Part shown: positions 1 through 5,049 of the stretch, in pieces
How the letters are laid out: each line of letters opens with the position of its first letter
How positions within the stretch are numbered: the first letter of the stretch is position 1
Assembly (NCBI RefSeq): GCF_934202235.1
Contig: NZ_CAKPXS010000064.1
Coordinates: 1 to 5,986, forward strand
DNA: 5,986 nucleotides
Reading direction: 5' to 3'
Source of the DNA: an uncultured Limosilactobacillus sp.
GTDB lineage: Bacteria > Bacillota > Bacilli > Lactobacillales > Lactobacillaceae
The notes under the pieces: model-generated
The model's database searches: none
Seen by the model: only the letters and a program-made list of their open reading frames with translations
Told to the model about the DNA's origin: nothing
Made by a program: the position numbers and the translations under genes

Positions 1-72
1 AACCAGGCCGCTTAAGCCTGATTCTTACCCATCAACAGGATTTGACAAAGAGCCTAATTTTTCAACCAAAAA

Positions 73-98
73 GGCGGCGAGATAACTCGCCGTCTTTT
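73..98. terminator. Bidirectional rho-independent terminator after nrdI
   Basis: An inverted repeat pairs 73-81 (GGCGGCGAG) with 86-94 (CTCGCCGTC) around a 4-nt ATAA loop. Read on the plus strand, all nine pairs form, one as G-U, and TTTT follows. Read on the minus strand, the one irregular pair becomes A-C, but the stem is followed by TTTTT (72-68). It begins 8 bp beyond the nrdI stop codon, so it is well placed to end nrdI transcription. The better plus-strand stem suggests that a plus-strand gene also ends to the left of the window; that part is inference. Confidence 0.8.
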
Positions 99-102
99 GC
101 GT

Positions 103-570
103 TTATTGTTCTTCCTTAGCGACTTCCTTACTCAGGATGCCGTAGATTCGTTCAATATCTTCGGAAGTGCCACGTAGTTCATAGTCAGCCAGGAATGGAA
201 CCTTGAACTCGTAGGCGTATTGGCGGGCAGTTAAGCAGTACTGCTCGTTGAAGTTCTTGTTGCCACTGCCGACAACCCCGAGACAGCGGTCGGCATTGCT
301 GTTGGAAGCAATGTATTCGCCCAGCGCGTTCGTCATCAGTTCGTTGTAGCCGGAGTCAATCCCGTTACCACCGTCAAGGTAGGTTGGGACAAAGGCAAAG
401 AATGGTTCCTTTTCTGCTGCCGGCACGGTCTGGTCAGTGATTTCCTTGAGTTCAACCACCGGGTTTTTGGGGTTAATGCTGTGCTGCTGTTTGGCAAATG
501 CAGCTAGCCGGGTCAGGAAAGAGCGGGTGTTACCTTCGATTGAAATGAATAGAATGTAGATTTTTGACAT
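103..570 (-). CDS. nrdI: NrdI, flavodoxin-like assembly protein of class Ib ribonucleotide reductase
   Basis: This 155-residue cytoplasmic protein belongs to the NrdI family. NrdI flavoproteins bind FMN and supply the oxidant that builds the dimanganese-tyrosyl radical in the NrdF subunit, so they support deoxyribonucleotide synthesis. Visible marks are an FMN phosphate-loop motif SIEGNTRS (about residues 10-17), the PTYLDGGNG segment (62-70), the GSGNKNFNEQYC segment (101-112) that normally contacts the flavin, and a C-terminal ELRGTSED (131-138). Length matches the longer, lactobacillal and streptococcal form; the Bacillus form is about 130 residues. The ATG start has an AGAGGG ribosome site six bases upstream. 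No nrdE, nrdF or nrdH is present on either side, so here it is not in a visible nrd operon. A general flavodoxin is the alternative, but the GSGN motif favours NrdI. Confidence 0.9.
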   Translation of the reverse strand: MSKIYILFISIEGNTRSFLTRLAAFAKQQHSINPKNPVVELKEITDQTVPAAEKEPFFAFVPTYLDGGNGIDSGYNELMTNALGEYIASNSNADRCLGVVGSGNKNFNEQYCLTARQYAYEFKVPFLADYELRGTSEDIERIYGILSKEVAKEEQ

Positions 571-576
571 TGTTAG

Positions 577-582
577 CCCTCT
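577..582 (-). promoter_or_regulatory. Ribosome binding site of nrdI
   Basis: On the minus strand AGAGGG lies six bases before the ATG at 570-568, inside an AT-rich leader. It supports this ATG as the start. I could not identify a convincing promoter for nrdI in 583-657: a TACAAT-like -10 exists on the minus strand, but no acceptable -35 is found at 15-18 bp from it. Confidence 0.7.
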
Positions 583-621
583 TTTGTTTATAAATTAAAA
601 TAACAATTAATAATATTGTAC

Positions 622-638
622 ACCACTCAGCAAGTGGT
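622..638. repeat. Small inverted repeat between the CNNM gene and nrdI
   Basis: ACCACT (622-627) and AGTGGT (633-638) form a perfect 6-bp inverted repeat around a 5-nt CAGCA loop, in the 87-bp gap between the two minus-strand genes. No run of T follows directly on the minus strand; the sequence after it is only generally AT-rich. It could be a weak or leaky terminator of the upstream gene, an operator in front of nrdI, or chance. Its role is not established. Confidence 0.4.
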
Positions 639-657
639 AGTAGTGATAAGTTAACGT

Positions 658-2028
658 TTACTGGTCGTTAGCTGACTGACTATCAGTTTTCTGGCTTTCA
701 GGAATCTCCTTGACATTCATCCAGAGGATAAAGGAGTTTTCGTATTTGGTGACCGTAATTAGGAAGTTGTGCAGTCGAACTTGGCTCCCTTCGTGAATCT
801 TGGGGTGAGCTTCCAGGAGGTAACCGGATAAGGTAACCGCCTCGGTTTTTTCAAACTCTTCAAAGTCGACCCCGAAGTAGCGTTCAAAGTCGTAAGTCGT
901 TGTTTTCCCGGCGACGTTAAAGGTACCATCATCATTCTTTTGAATGATGTCATCAGAAACGTTGTCAATTTCGTCACGGACAGTTCCGAAGAGCTCTTCG
1001 TAAATATCCTTATCGGTTACGATCCCTGACGTGCCCCCATATTCGTCAACGACCACCACCATTGGCGTCCGGGTCCGGATCATTTGCTGCAGCACGTCGG
1101 TGATCAGGGTATTTTCCGGTGTGGTAGGCAGGTGACGAATGATCTTCGTCAACGGCACGTTGGGGTTAGTTCGCTTTTGCCGAACGAGGTCGTAGTTGAA
1201 GACGTAGCCGAGGATCTTGTCCTTGTCGTGGTCTGCAACCACTGGCAGACGACTATAGTGGGTTTTCACGTACATGTCGAGGGCGTCTTGCAGACTGGCC
1301 CGCACATCAATGACCGACAGGCGCGTCCGGTCGACCATCACGTCGTGGGCTTCCTTGTCGGTAAAATCAAAGGTCCGCTCCATGTACACCAAGTCATTAC
1401 GGTCCATTTCTCCGCCGCGGACGGCGTTCCGTGACAGGCTGATGATTTCACTTTGCGAGAGGACCTCGTCATTTTCGTCAGCTGGCTGCAGTCCGAACAG
1501 ACGGACAATCCCGTTAGCCGAAGTGTTGAGTAACCAGACGAACGGGTAGAAGATGACGTGGAAGTAGTGCAGGGGAGTGACCACCAGCATCATCATCTTC
1601 ATCGGCAAGTCGATGGCGATGTTTTTCGGGACAATTTCCGTGAGCACCACTTCAAAGTAGGTCAGAACCAAAACACCAACGACGGCACTGATGGCGTGCA
1701 CCGCACTACTGCTGAGCGGCAACTGCGGCAAGTTGAGCAAGTCGGCTAGGAGGTATTCGATGGTTTCTTCCCCGACCCAACCAAGGATAATGCCGCAGAC
1801 ACTGGTCCCCACCTGGGTAGTCGACAGGTATTCAGTCAGGTTAGTGACCATGTGAATGGCCTGTTCGATCTTCTTTGATGGTTTATCCCGCTTGTTTTGC
1901 AAATCCTGAAGGGCGGTGACCCGCACCTGGACCAGGGCAAATTCAGCAGCGACAAAGAAGGCGGCAAAAATAAACGTAACGATAATAATACCGAAGTTGA
2001 TTAGTATTTGATCGTTATCCAATTTCAA
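658..2028 (-). CDS. CNNM/CorC (HlyC) family membrane protein with CBS pair
   Basis: This 456-residue integral membrane protein has the full architecture of the family often annotated as hemolysin or Mg2+/Co2+ efflux protein (Bacillus MpfA/YhdP/YugS type). An N-terminal CNNM (DUF21) domain spans about residues 8-195, with hydrophobic segments near 9-35, 70-90, 108-130 and 144-175 and the conserved EIVPKNIA stretch (131-138). A pair of CBS domains follows (about 228-285 and 292-350), with HYSRLPVV (257-264) in the first and the family hallmark DEYGGTSGIVT (328-338) in the second. A C-terminal CorC_HlyC domain covers about 365-442. Family members are linked to Mg2+ homeostasis, with CBS domains sensing adenine nucleotides; the hemolysin label is historical. 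The start is TTG, forced by an in-frame TGA six codons upstream and supported by GAGG five bases before it. It is divergent from the operon at 2170, and may read through into nrdI. Confidence 0.92.
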   Translation of the reverse strand: MKLDNDQILINFGIIIVTFIFAAFFVAAEFALVQVRVTALQDLQNKRDKPSKKIEQAIHMVTNLTEYLSTTQVGTSVCGIILGWVGEETIEYLLADLLNLPQLPLSSSAVHAISAVVGVLVLTYFEVVLTEIVPKNIAIDLPMKMMMLVVTPLHYFHVIFYPFVWLLNTSANGIVRLFGLQPADENDEVLSQSEIISLSRNAVRGGEMDRNDLVYMERTFDFTDKEAHDVMVDRTRLSVIDVRASLQDALDMYVKTHYSRLPVVADHDKDKILGYVFNYDLVRQKRTNPNVPLTKIIRHLPTTPENTLITDVLQQMIRTRTPMVVVVDEYGGTSGIVTDKDIYEELFGTVRDEIDNVSDDIIQKNDDGTFNVAGKTTTYDFERYFGVDFEEFEKTEAVTLSGYLLEAHPKIHEGSQVRLHNFLITVTKYENSFILWMNVKEIPESQKTDSQSANDQ

Positions 2029-2031
2029 ACG

Positions 2032-2037
2032 TTCCTC
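2032..2037 (-). promoter_or_regulatory. Ribosome binding site that sets the TTG start of the CNNM gene
   Basis: Minus-strand GAGGAA lies just before the TTG at 2028-2026, with GAGG five bases from it. The two ATG codons immediately upstream run into stops within a few codons (ATG AAA TGA and ATG AGG AAC GTT TGA), and the next in-frame ATG lies inside the first domain. TTG is therefore the best start. Confidence 0.65.
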
Positions 2038-2074
2038 ATTTCATAAAAATATTGCACTAATGCGAACACTGGCA

Positions 2075-2083
2075 ATTATACCA
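2075..2083 (-). promoter_or_regulatory. Extended -10 promoter of the CNNM gene
   Basis: The minus strand reads TGGTATAAT, a perfect -10 hexamer (2080-2075) with an upstream TGn extension. No good -35 is found at 16-18 bp, which is common for extended -10 promoters. Transcription would start near 2068, giving a leader of about 40 nt before the TTG start. Confidence 0.6.
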
Positions 2084-2103
2084 TGCGAGAAGTAAATATT
2101 AGG

Positions 2104-2133
2104 TAGTCACACGGGAAAAAACTGTATTATGAT
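2104..2133 (+). promoter_or_regulatory. Candidate promoter of the four-gene operon
   Basis: TAGTCA (2104-2109) as -35 and TATGAT (2128-2133) as -10 are separated by 18 bp; they match consensus at 4 and 5 of 6 positions. An overlapping TATTAT (2125-2130) is an alternative -10. A start near 2140 would leave about 30 nt before the GTG at 2170. It sits back to back with the CNNM promoter, so a regulator binding here could affect both. Confidence 0.4.
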
Positions 2134-2155
2134 AAAAAGGAAAGAATTGTTTTTT

Positions 2156-2163
2156 GGGGGAAG
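2156..2163 (+). promoter_or_regulatory. Ribosome binding site choosing GTG 2170 over ATG 2182
   Basis: GGGGGAAG ends six bases before GTG 2170. The in-frame ATG at 2182 would leave about 18 bases, too far for this site, so the GTG is preferred. The motif is G-rich rather than a classic AGGAGG. Confidence 0.5.
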
Positions 2164-2169
2164 TTAACA

Positions 2170-3036
2170 GTGACCGAGATTATGGCAAACGAGCTAAACT
2201 TGACGGCGCCGAATGGCAGCGAACTTTTTAACGTCAGCTTTGAGTGGCAGTCGCCACAAGTGGTGGCAATCTGTAGTGACGACACTGGACTGGTCCCGGC
2301 ACTGGCGATGGCTCTGCGCAGCCAGTTAAAAGACCTCGACGGTCAATTAACCATTGATGGTCAGTCGGTTAGCCAGCTGAAACGACAGGTCGAAGAAATG
2401 GTCAGCGTGGCGGGTGAACTACGGCTCAAGCCACGGAAGCGACTCGATAAGTGGCTGCAACGCATAATTGACAAGTTTCCCGACGCCATTCGTTGGGAAC
2501 AGGCTGAGCAACTTTTGCGGGCCTTCAATATTGACGGGAATGTCCGGTTAAAGGAGCTATCGGCCGAACAAGAGCTGCTGATCCAAGTGCTGATACCGAC
2601 GATTCTTTGTTCGCCGGTAATCATGCTGGGACAGGAATTTGACCAGCTAGCCGCCAGCGACATTCCGAAAGTCTGGTCCTTATTAAAGGACTATAGTCAA
2701 AAGACGAACGCGTTGATCGTGATGAGCAGTTCCGACGTGACAACGATGCTCAAGTGGGCTGACGTAATGTATTACTTTGACCGCGGCCACTTAACGTCTA
2801 CTCGTCAGTTGCCGACTCATGATAGCACGGACTGTGTTGTGACGATCACCGGGAGTGGGTTCCCGTCAGCAACTGCCGAGCGGGTGGGAGCGCGCCTACT
2901 CGAAGAGGCCGAACACGAAACCCGCCTGCTTTTTTCCGGTAACATCCAGGCACTTTTACCGCTGCTGGAACAAAATACGATCACGGATGTCCGGATCCAG
3001 GACGCGACGATTGAAGACGAACTACTCGCTTACTAA
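2170..3036 (+). CDS. Degenerate ABC-transporter ATPase-like protein without catalytic motifs
   Basis: This 288-residue soluble protein follows the layout of an ABC nucleotide-binding domain of the ABC-2 exporter type, but the active-site motifs are lost. The beta strand VVAIC (31-35) leads to SDDTGLVPAL (36-45) where the Walker A GxxGxGK[ST] should be, so the lysine is missing. No Q-loop glutamine is seen near 77-85. The signature survives only as LSAEQ (130-134). The Walker B region reads VIMLGQEFDQL (150-160), with Gly and Gln where Asp-Glu is expected. The H-loop reads SSSD (186-189) instead of STHD. YYFDRGHL (201-208) matches the usual closing strand. The tail (about 220-288) ends in DATIEDELLAY, like the LEDxFL tail of ABC-2 ATPases. 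The frame is uninterrupted, so it is probably an expressed pseudo-ATPase rather than a decaying gene. It is first in a four-gene operon; the next gene starts 11 nt on. Fold assignment is by eye and its function is unknown. Confidence 0.7.
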   Translation: MTEIMANELNLTAPNGSELFNVSFEWQSPQVVAICSDDTGLVPALAMALRSQLKDLDGQLTIDGQSVSQLKRQVEEMVSVAGELRLKPRKRLDKWLQRIIDKFPDAIRWEQAEQLLRAFNIDGNVRLKELSAEQELLIQVLIPTILCSPVIMLGQEFDQLAASDIPKVWSLLKDYSQKTNALIVMSSSDVTTMLKWADVMYYFDRGHLTSTRQLPTHDSTDCVVTITGSGFPSATAERVGARLLEEAEHETRLLFSGNIQALLPLLEQNTITDVRIQDATIEDELLAY

Positions 3037-3041
3037 GGAGG
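3035..3041 (+). promoter_or_regulatory. Strong ribosome binding site fixing a TTG start
   Basis: AAGGAGG overlaps the TAA stop of the preceding gene and lies six bases before TTG 3048. It is the best Shine-Dalgarno sequence in the operon and the main reason to accept a TTG start. The shared stop/ribosome-site arrangement suggests translational coupling. Confidence 0.8.
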
Positions 3042-3047
3042 CTCATC

Positions 3048-3602
3048 TTGCAAGCACCATTGGCAATTGTTAACCAGCATGAGGACCAGCTGACGGCGGC
3101 GCTGAAGAACGAACTGGCGCCGGCGCCAGTAGCTGTGTATCCGCAATTTAGTCGCCAGTTGCCGGCGGCATCCGTCTTGTGCTGGTTGGCACCCCGCCAG
3201 GCACCGGTCGACGAACTGGTGTTGGGGCTGGTACAGCTCGTTGATGACGGGCACGCCCCGTCCCGGATTGTCATGCTAGCCGCCGCCGGGATTTGTGATG
3301 ATGTTGATGAGGCGGGAGTGCGGCAGTTATACGGCGCTGACTATCAGAACCTTTTATTTGCCCACCAGTACGCCGTTAAAATGGTCGACGAACTCGAGAT
3401 CCCGTATACTGTTATTAGGGTGCCACAGCTGACTAACGAAGCGGCAGCAAGTGTGATCACCCCGGAGAACCAGCAGCTGGCCAGTTTGCAACTGAGTAGC
3501 GACCAGTTGGTGAAGACGATTGCCAGCGCAATGACGACGGACCGGCTTGTTAACCAGTCAATCGGATTAAGCAATGAGGTGAAAAAGAGTGGAACGCTTT
3601 AA
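3048..3602 (+). CDS. Small SDR/NmrA-like protein lacking the glycine-rich NAD(P) motif
   Basis: This 184-residue soluble protein resembles the C-terminal two thirds of atypical SDR, NAD(P)H-binding proteins (YwnB/NmrA-like). The strand SRIVMLAAAGICDD (72-85) matches the usual riVflSsagi segment. QNLLFAHQYAVKMVDELEIPYTVIRVPQLTNE (100-131 region) matches the helix and the YTilRpg..lt strand, and SSDQLVKTIASAM (150-162) matches the late helix. The N-terminus is different: LAIVNQHEDQLTAAL (5-19) stands where GAxGxxG should bind the dinucleotide, and no glycine is there. It is also somewhat shorter than the usual 205-215 residues. Oxidoreductase activity is therefore doubtful; a sensing or scaffold role is possible. 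It starts at TTG behind AAGGAGG, 11 nt after the ATPase-like gene, and its end overlaps the DUF1836 gene by 14 nt. Family by eye; function unknown. Confidence 0.7.
   Translation: MQAPLAIVNQHEDQLTAALKNELAPAPVAVYPQFSRQLPAASVLCWLAPRQAPVDELVLGLVQLVDDGHAPSRIVMLAAAGICDDVDEAGVRQLYGADYQNLLFAHQYAVKMVDELEIPYTVIRVPQLTNEAAASVITPENQQLASLQLSSDQLVKTIASAMTTDRLVNQSIGLSNEVKKSGTL
3113..3130. repeat. Perfect 18-bp palindrome inside the SDR-like gene
   Basis: ACTGGCGCCGGCGCCAGT equals its own reverse complement and could form a hairpin with a 7-bp stem and CCGG loop. It encodes part of an Ala-Pro-rich stretch (about residues 22-28), so the GC-rich codons may explain it. It is located where the missing dinucleotide motif leads into the second strand of the protein. 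No function can be shown from the sequence. Confidence 0.5.
3576..3581 (+). promoter_or_regulatory. Ribosome binding site for the overlapping GTG start
   Basis: GAGGTG lies seven bases before GTG 3589. An in-frame ATG at 3574 meets a TGA two codons later (3580), so GTG 3589 is the first usable start and the 14-nt overlap with the previous gene is real rather than a start-choice artefact. Confidence 0.7.
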
Positions 3603-4119
3603 GAAGTATCAAGAACGGTTAGCAAAAGTTCAATTAGTGCACTGGGAAGAGTTGCCAGACATTGAACTCTACGTTGACCAGGTAGTGAAAGTAGTTAACG
3701 AGCCGCTCAATGGCTTGAACCTACCGCCGGTCACCCGCTCAATGGTTAATAACTACGTCAAACACGGACTGGTGATTGCGCCGGTGAAGAAGCGCTACGG
3801 TCGACACCAAATTGCGACCATCATGGTCATCTCGCTGTTAAAGAACCTTTTTCCGCTGTCGGCGATTAAGGACGGAATTAACCAGTTGACGATTAATGCC
3901 TACCCGAAGATGGTATACGACTACTTTGTTAATTTGCTCAACGCCAAGTTTGCCGGTAAACCACTACCAACCAGCAACCGCTTTGCTGCCAACGACGGCC
4001 GGTTGATGCGAATCGTCGTGGAGGCCCTGGGTAACTGGTTAGCAGCGAGCGCTATTCTTTCCATTATGAAGGGCGACGAGACGCCGCAAACTATCAATGC
4101 CGTGAAAAAGCGGGGGTGA
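3589..4119 (+). CDS. DUF1836 (YkrK-like) putative DNA-binding regulator
   Basis: This 176-residue cytoplasmic protein matches the DUF1836 family. The diagnostic block is at about residues 44-100: a MerR-like helix-turn-helix with PPVTRSMVNNYVKHGL (46-61), a basic KKRYGRHQIATIMVISLLK stretch (67-85) and the FPLSAIKDGINQL helix (88-100). The rest is helical, with a conserved-looking YDYFVNLL (110-117). The family is little studied; as I recall, Bacillus subtilis YkrK represses the membrane protease gene htpX, which suggests a transcriptional role here. A likely but unproven target is its own operon or the divergent promoter region at 2029-2169. The gene starts at GTG 3589, overlapping the SDR-like gene by 14 nt, and its stop is 6 nt before the membrane protein gene. 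No effector domain is visible. Confidence 0.8.
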   Translation: MERFKKYQERLAKVQLVHWEELPDIELYVDQVVKVVNEPLNGLNLPPVTRSMVNNYVKHGLVIAPVKKRYGRHQIATIMVISLLKNLFPLSAIKDGINQLTINAYPKMVYDYFVNLLNAKFAGKPLPTSNRFAANDGRLMRIVVEALGNWLAASAILSIMKGDETPQTINAVKKRG

Positions 4120-4125
4120 TAACTG

Positions 4126-5001
4126 GTGGAAAAGTGGTGGCGCCAACCGCTGGCAGCCGTGACGAGTTTACCGTTGATTCTGGCTGCTGGGCGGTGGGAT
4201 TGGCTGACCATGCTGCGCCTAGTAGGGCAGGCACCGACGAAGCTGACCCTCGACAGTGAAGTATTCTGGCTGCTCCTCGGGGCAGTCTGTTTTGTGTTGA
4301 ATGTTTTCAACTTACTGATGATTTACCAGCAGGCAGAGCCGGCGATGCAGACAACTCAGTACCGGGCGGCCAGTTGGCTACTGGCCATTTTGCTAATGGC
4401 GGGGTTAGTCGTCTGCTGGTCACACCCGGCAAGTCTGATCCTACCAACGCGGCTGACCTGGTTGCTAGTGGTGGCAACGATAATCGCGGCACTGCAGGCA
4501 CTAGTGGGAAACTACTTCTTACTGGTCACCACGGTGACTAAGGCGCGCTGGCAGCCATTGGTCTTGCCGACGCTGACCTGGCTGGTAGCTGCGATACTGG
4601 GTTGGCCAACCTTTTCCACCGCCGGGGTGGTAATAGCGGTCGTGGCGGTGATCGTGCTGGTGGTCGGCCATGCCCTCAACTTGCCACGGTTGTTGGCAAC
4701 TGCAGTGCACCCGGTTGACCAGTTAGTTACTGGTGTTGTGATTGCCAGCGGCCTTAGCGCTGTTTTTTATGGGCTGACCGGCGGGTGTCTGTTATGGAAA
4801 ACGAGGACGTTTAACTTGTTTGTCGGGGTGTTGCTAACCGACTTGCTACTGCTTGCCGGCGGGTCGCAATGGCTCGGGTTGAGAAGTCGGCTAATAGCTG
4901 ACGAGCCGGCTCAACCATGGGCGCCTCGCTGGTTGTTTGCGGGAACTGCATTGGTCGTCGCTATTGAACTAGCCGGTGCGGGGATGTTGCTGTTAATATA
5001 A
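4126..5001 (+). CDS. Polytopic membrane protein of unknown function (8-9 segments)
   Basis: This 291-residue, very hydrophobic protein has no family I recognise. Likely membrane segments are near residues 8-22, 46-67, 83-98, 110-134, 145-160, 166-184, 200-224, 228-250 and 269-291; the first is the weakest, so eight or nine segments are plausible. Tryptophan is frequent, notably at segment ends. Two segments share a similar lead-in, LPTRLTWLLVVA (106-117) and LPTLTWLVAAI (147-157). No cleavable signal peptide, soluble domain or catalytic motif is seen. It is last in the operon, starting at GTG 4126 six nt after the DUF1836 stop, with a G-rich ribosome site (GGGGGTGA, 4112-4119) overlapping that stop. 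A permease partner for the ATPase-like protein is one reading, but the segment number and lack of ABC-2 permease motifs do not confirm it. Confidence 0.75.
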   Translation: MEKWWRQPLAAVTSLPLILAAGRWDWLTMLRLVGQAPTKLTLDSEVFWLLLGAVCFVLNVFNLLMIYQQAEPAMQTTQYRAASWLLAILLMAGLVVCWSHPASLILPTRLTWLLVVATIIAALQALVGNYFLLVTTVTKARWQPLVLPTLTWLVAAILGWPTFSTAGVVIAVVAVIVLVVGHALNLPRLLATAVHPVDQLVTGVVIASGLSAVFYGLTGGCLLWKTRTFNLFVGVLLTDLLLLAGGSQWLGLRSRLIADEPAQPWAPRWLFAGTALVVAIELAGAGMLLLI

Positions 5002-5005
5002 AGAA

Positions 5006-5040
5006 AAATGGGTCGCGAATTTTCGCGGCCCATTTCTCTT
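5006..5040. terminator. Bidirectional terminator shared by the operon and pepD
   Basis: Left arm 5006-5019 (AAATGGGTCGCGAA) and right arm 5022-5035 (TTCGCGGCCCATTT) pair over 14 bp with one T/G irregular pair (wobble on the plus strand, C/A on the minus) around a short AT loop. On the plus strand the T-rich CTCTTATT follows, five bases after the membrane gene stop. On the minus strand the stem runs into TTTTTCTTTATAT, a better U-tract, ending pepD. It therefore separates two convergent units. Confidence 0.9.
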
Positions 5041-5049
5041 ATTCGGAAA

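Noticed and set aside
1..60. Possible tail of a plus-strand gene (frame 1 reads NQAA then a TAA at 13-15)
   Set aside because: Only four codons are visible and no family can be judged; the plus-strand strength of the 73-98 terminator is the only hint of a convergent gene.
583..620. NrdR box upstream of nrdI
   Set aside because: The AT-rich sequence does not show the paired ACAC...GTGT palindrome expected of NrdR sites.
759..1749. Overlapping open frames on both strands inside the CNNM gene (759-977, 1084-1434, 1274-1549, 1558-1749)
   Set aside because: They lie within a gene with full family architecture, have no ribosome sites and unlikely residue make-up; they are shadows.
2281..2310. Frameshift or sequencing error as the cause of the missing Walker A
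   Set aside because: Residues before and after stay in register with the family, and motif loss also affects Walker B and the H-loop far downstream, so a single local frame error cannot explain it.
2361..2663. Minus-strand 100-codon frame opposite the ATPase-like gene
   Set aside because: Ser/Arg-rich translation typical of antisense shadows, with no supporting start signal.
3362..3385. SDR catalytic YxxxK motif in the SDR-like protein (HQYAVKM)
   Set aside because: The spacing is Y-x-x-K, not YxxxK, and the matching atypical SDR families do not rely on that motif.
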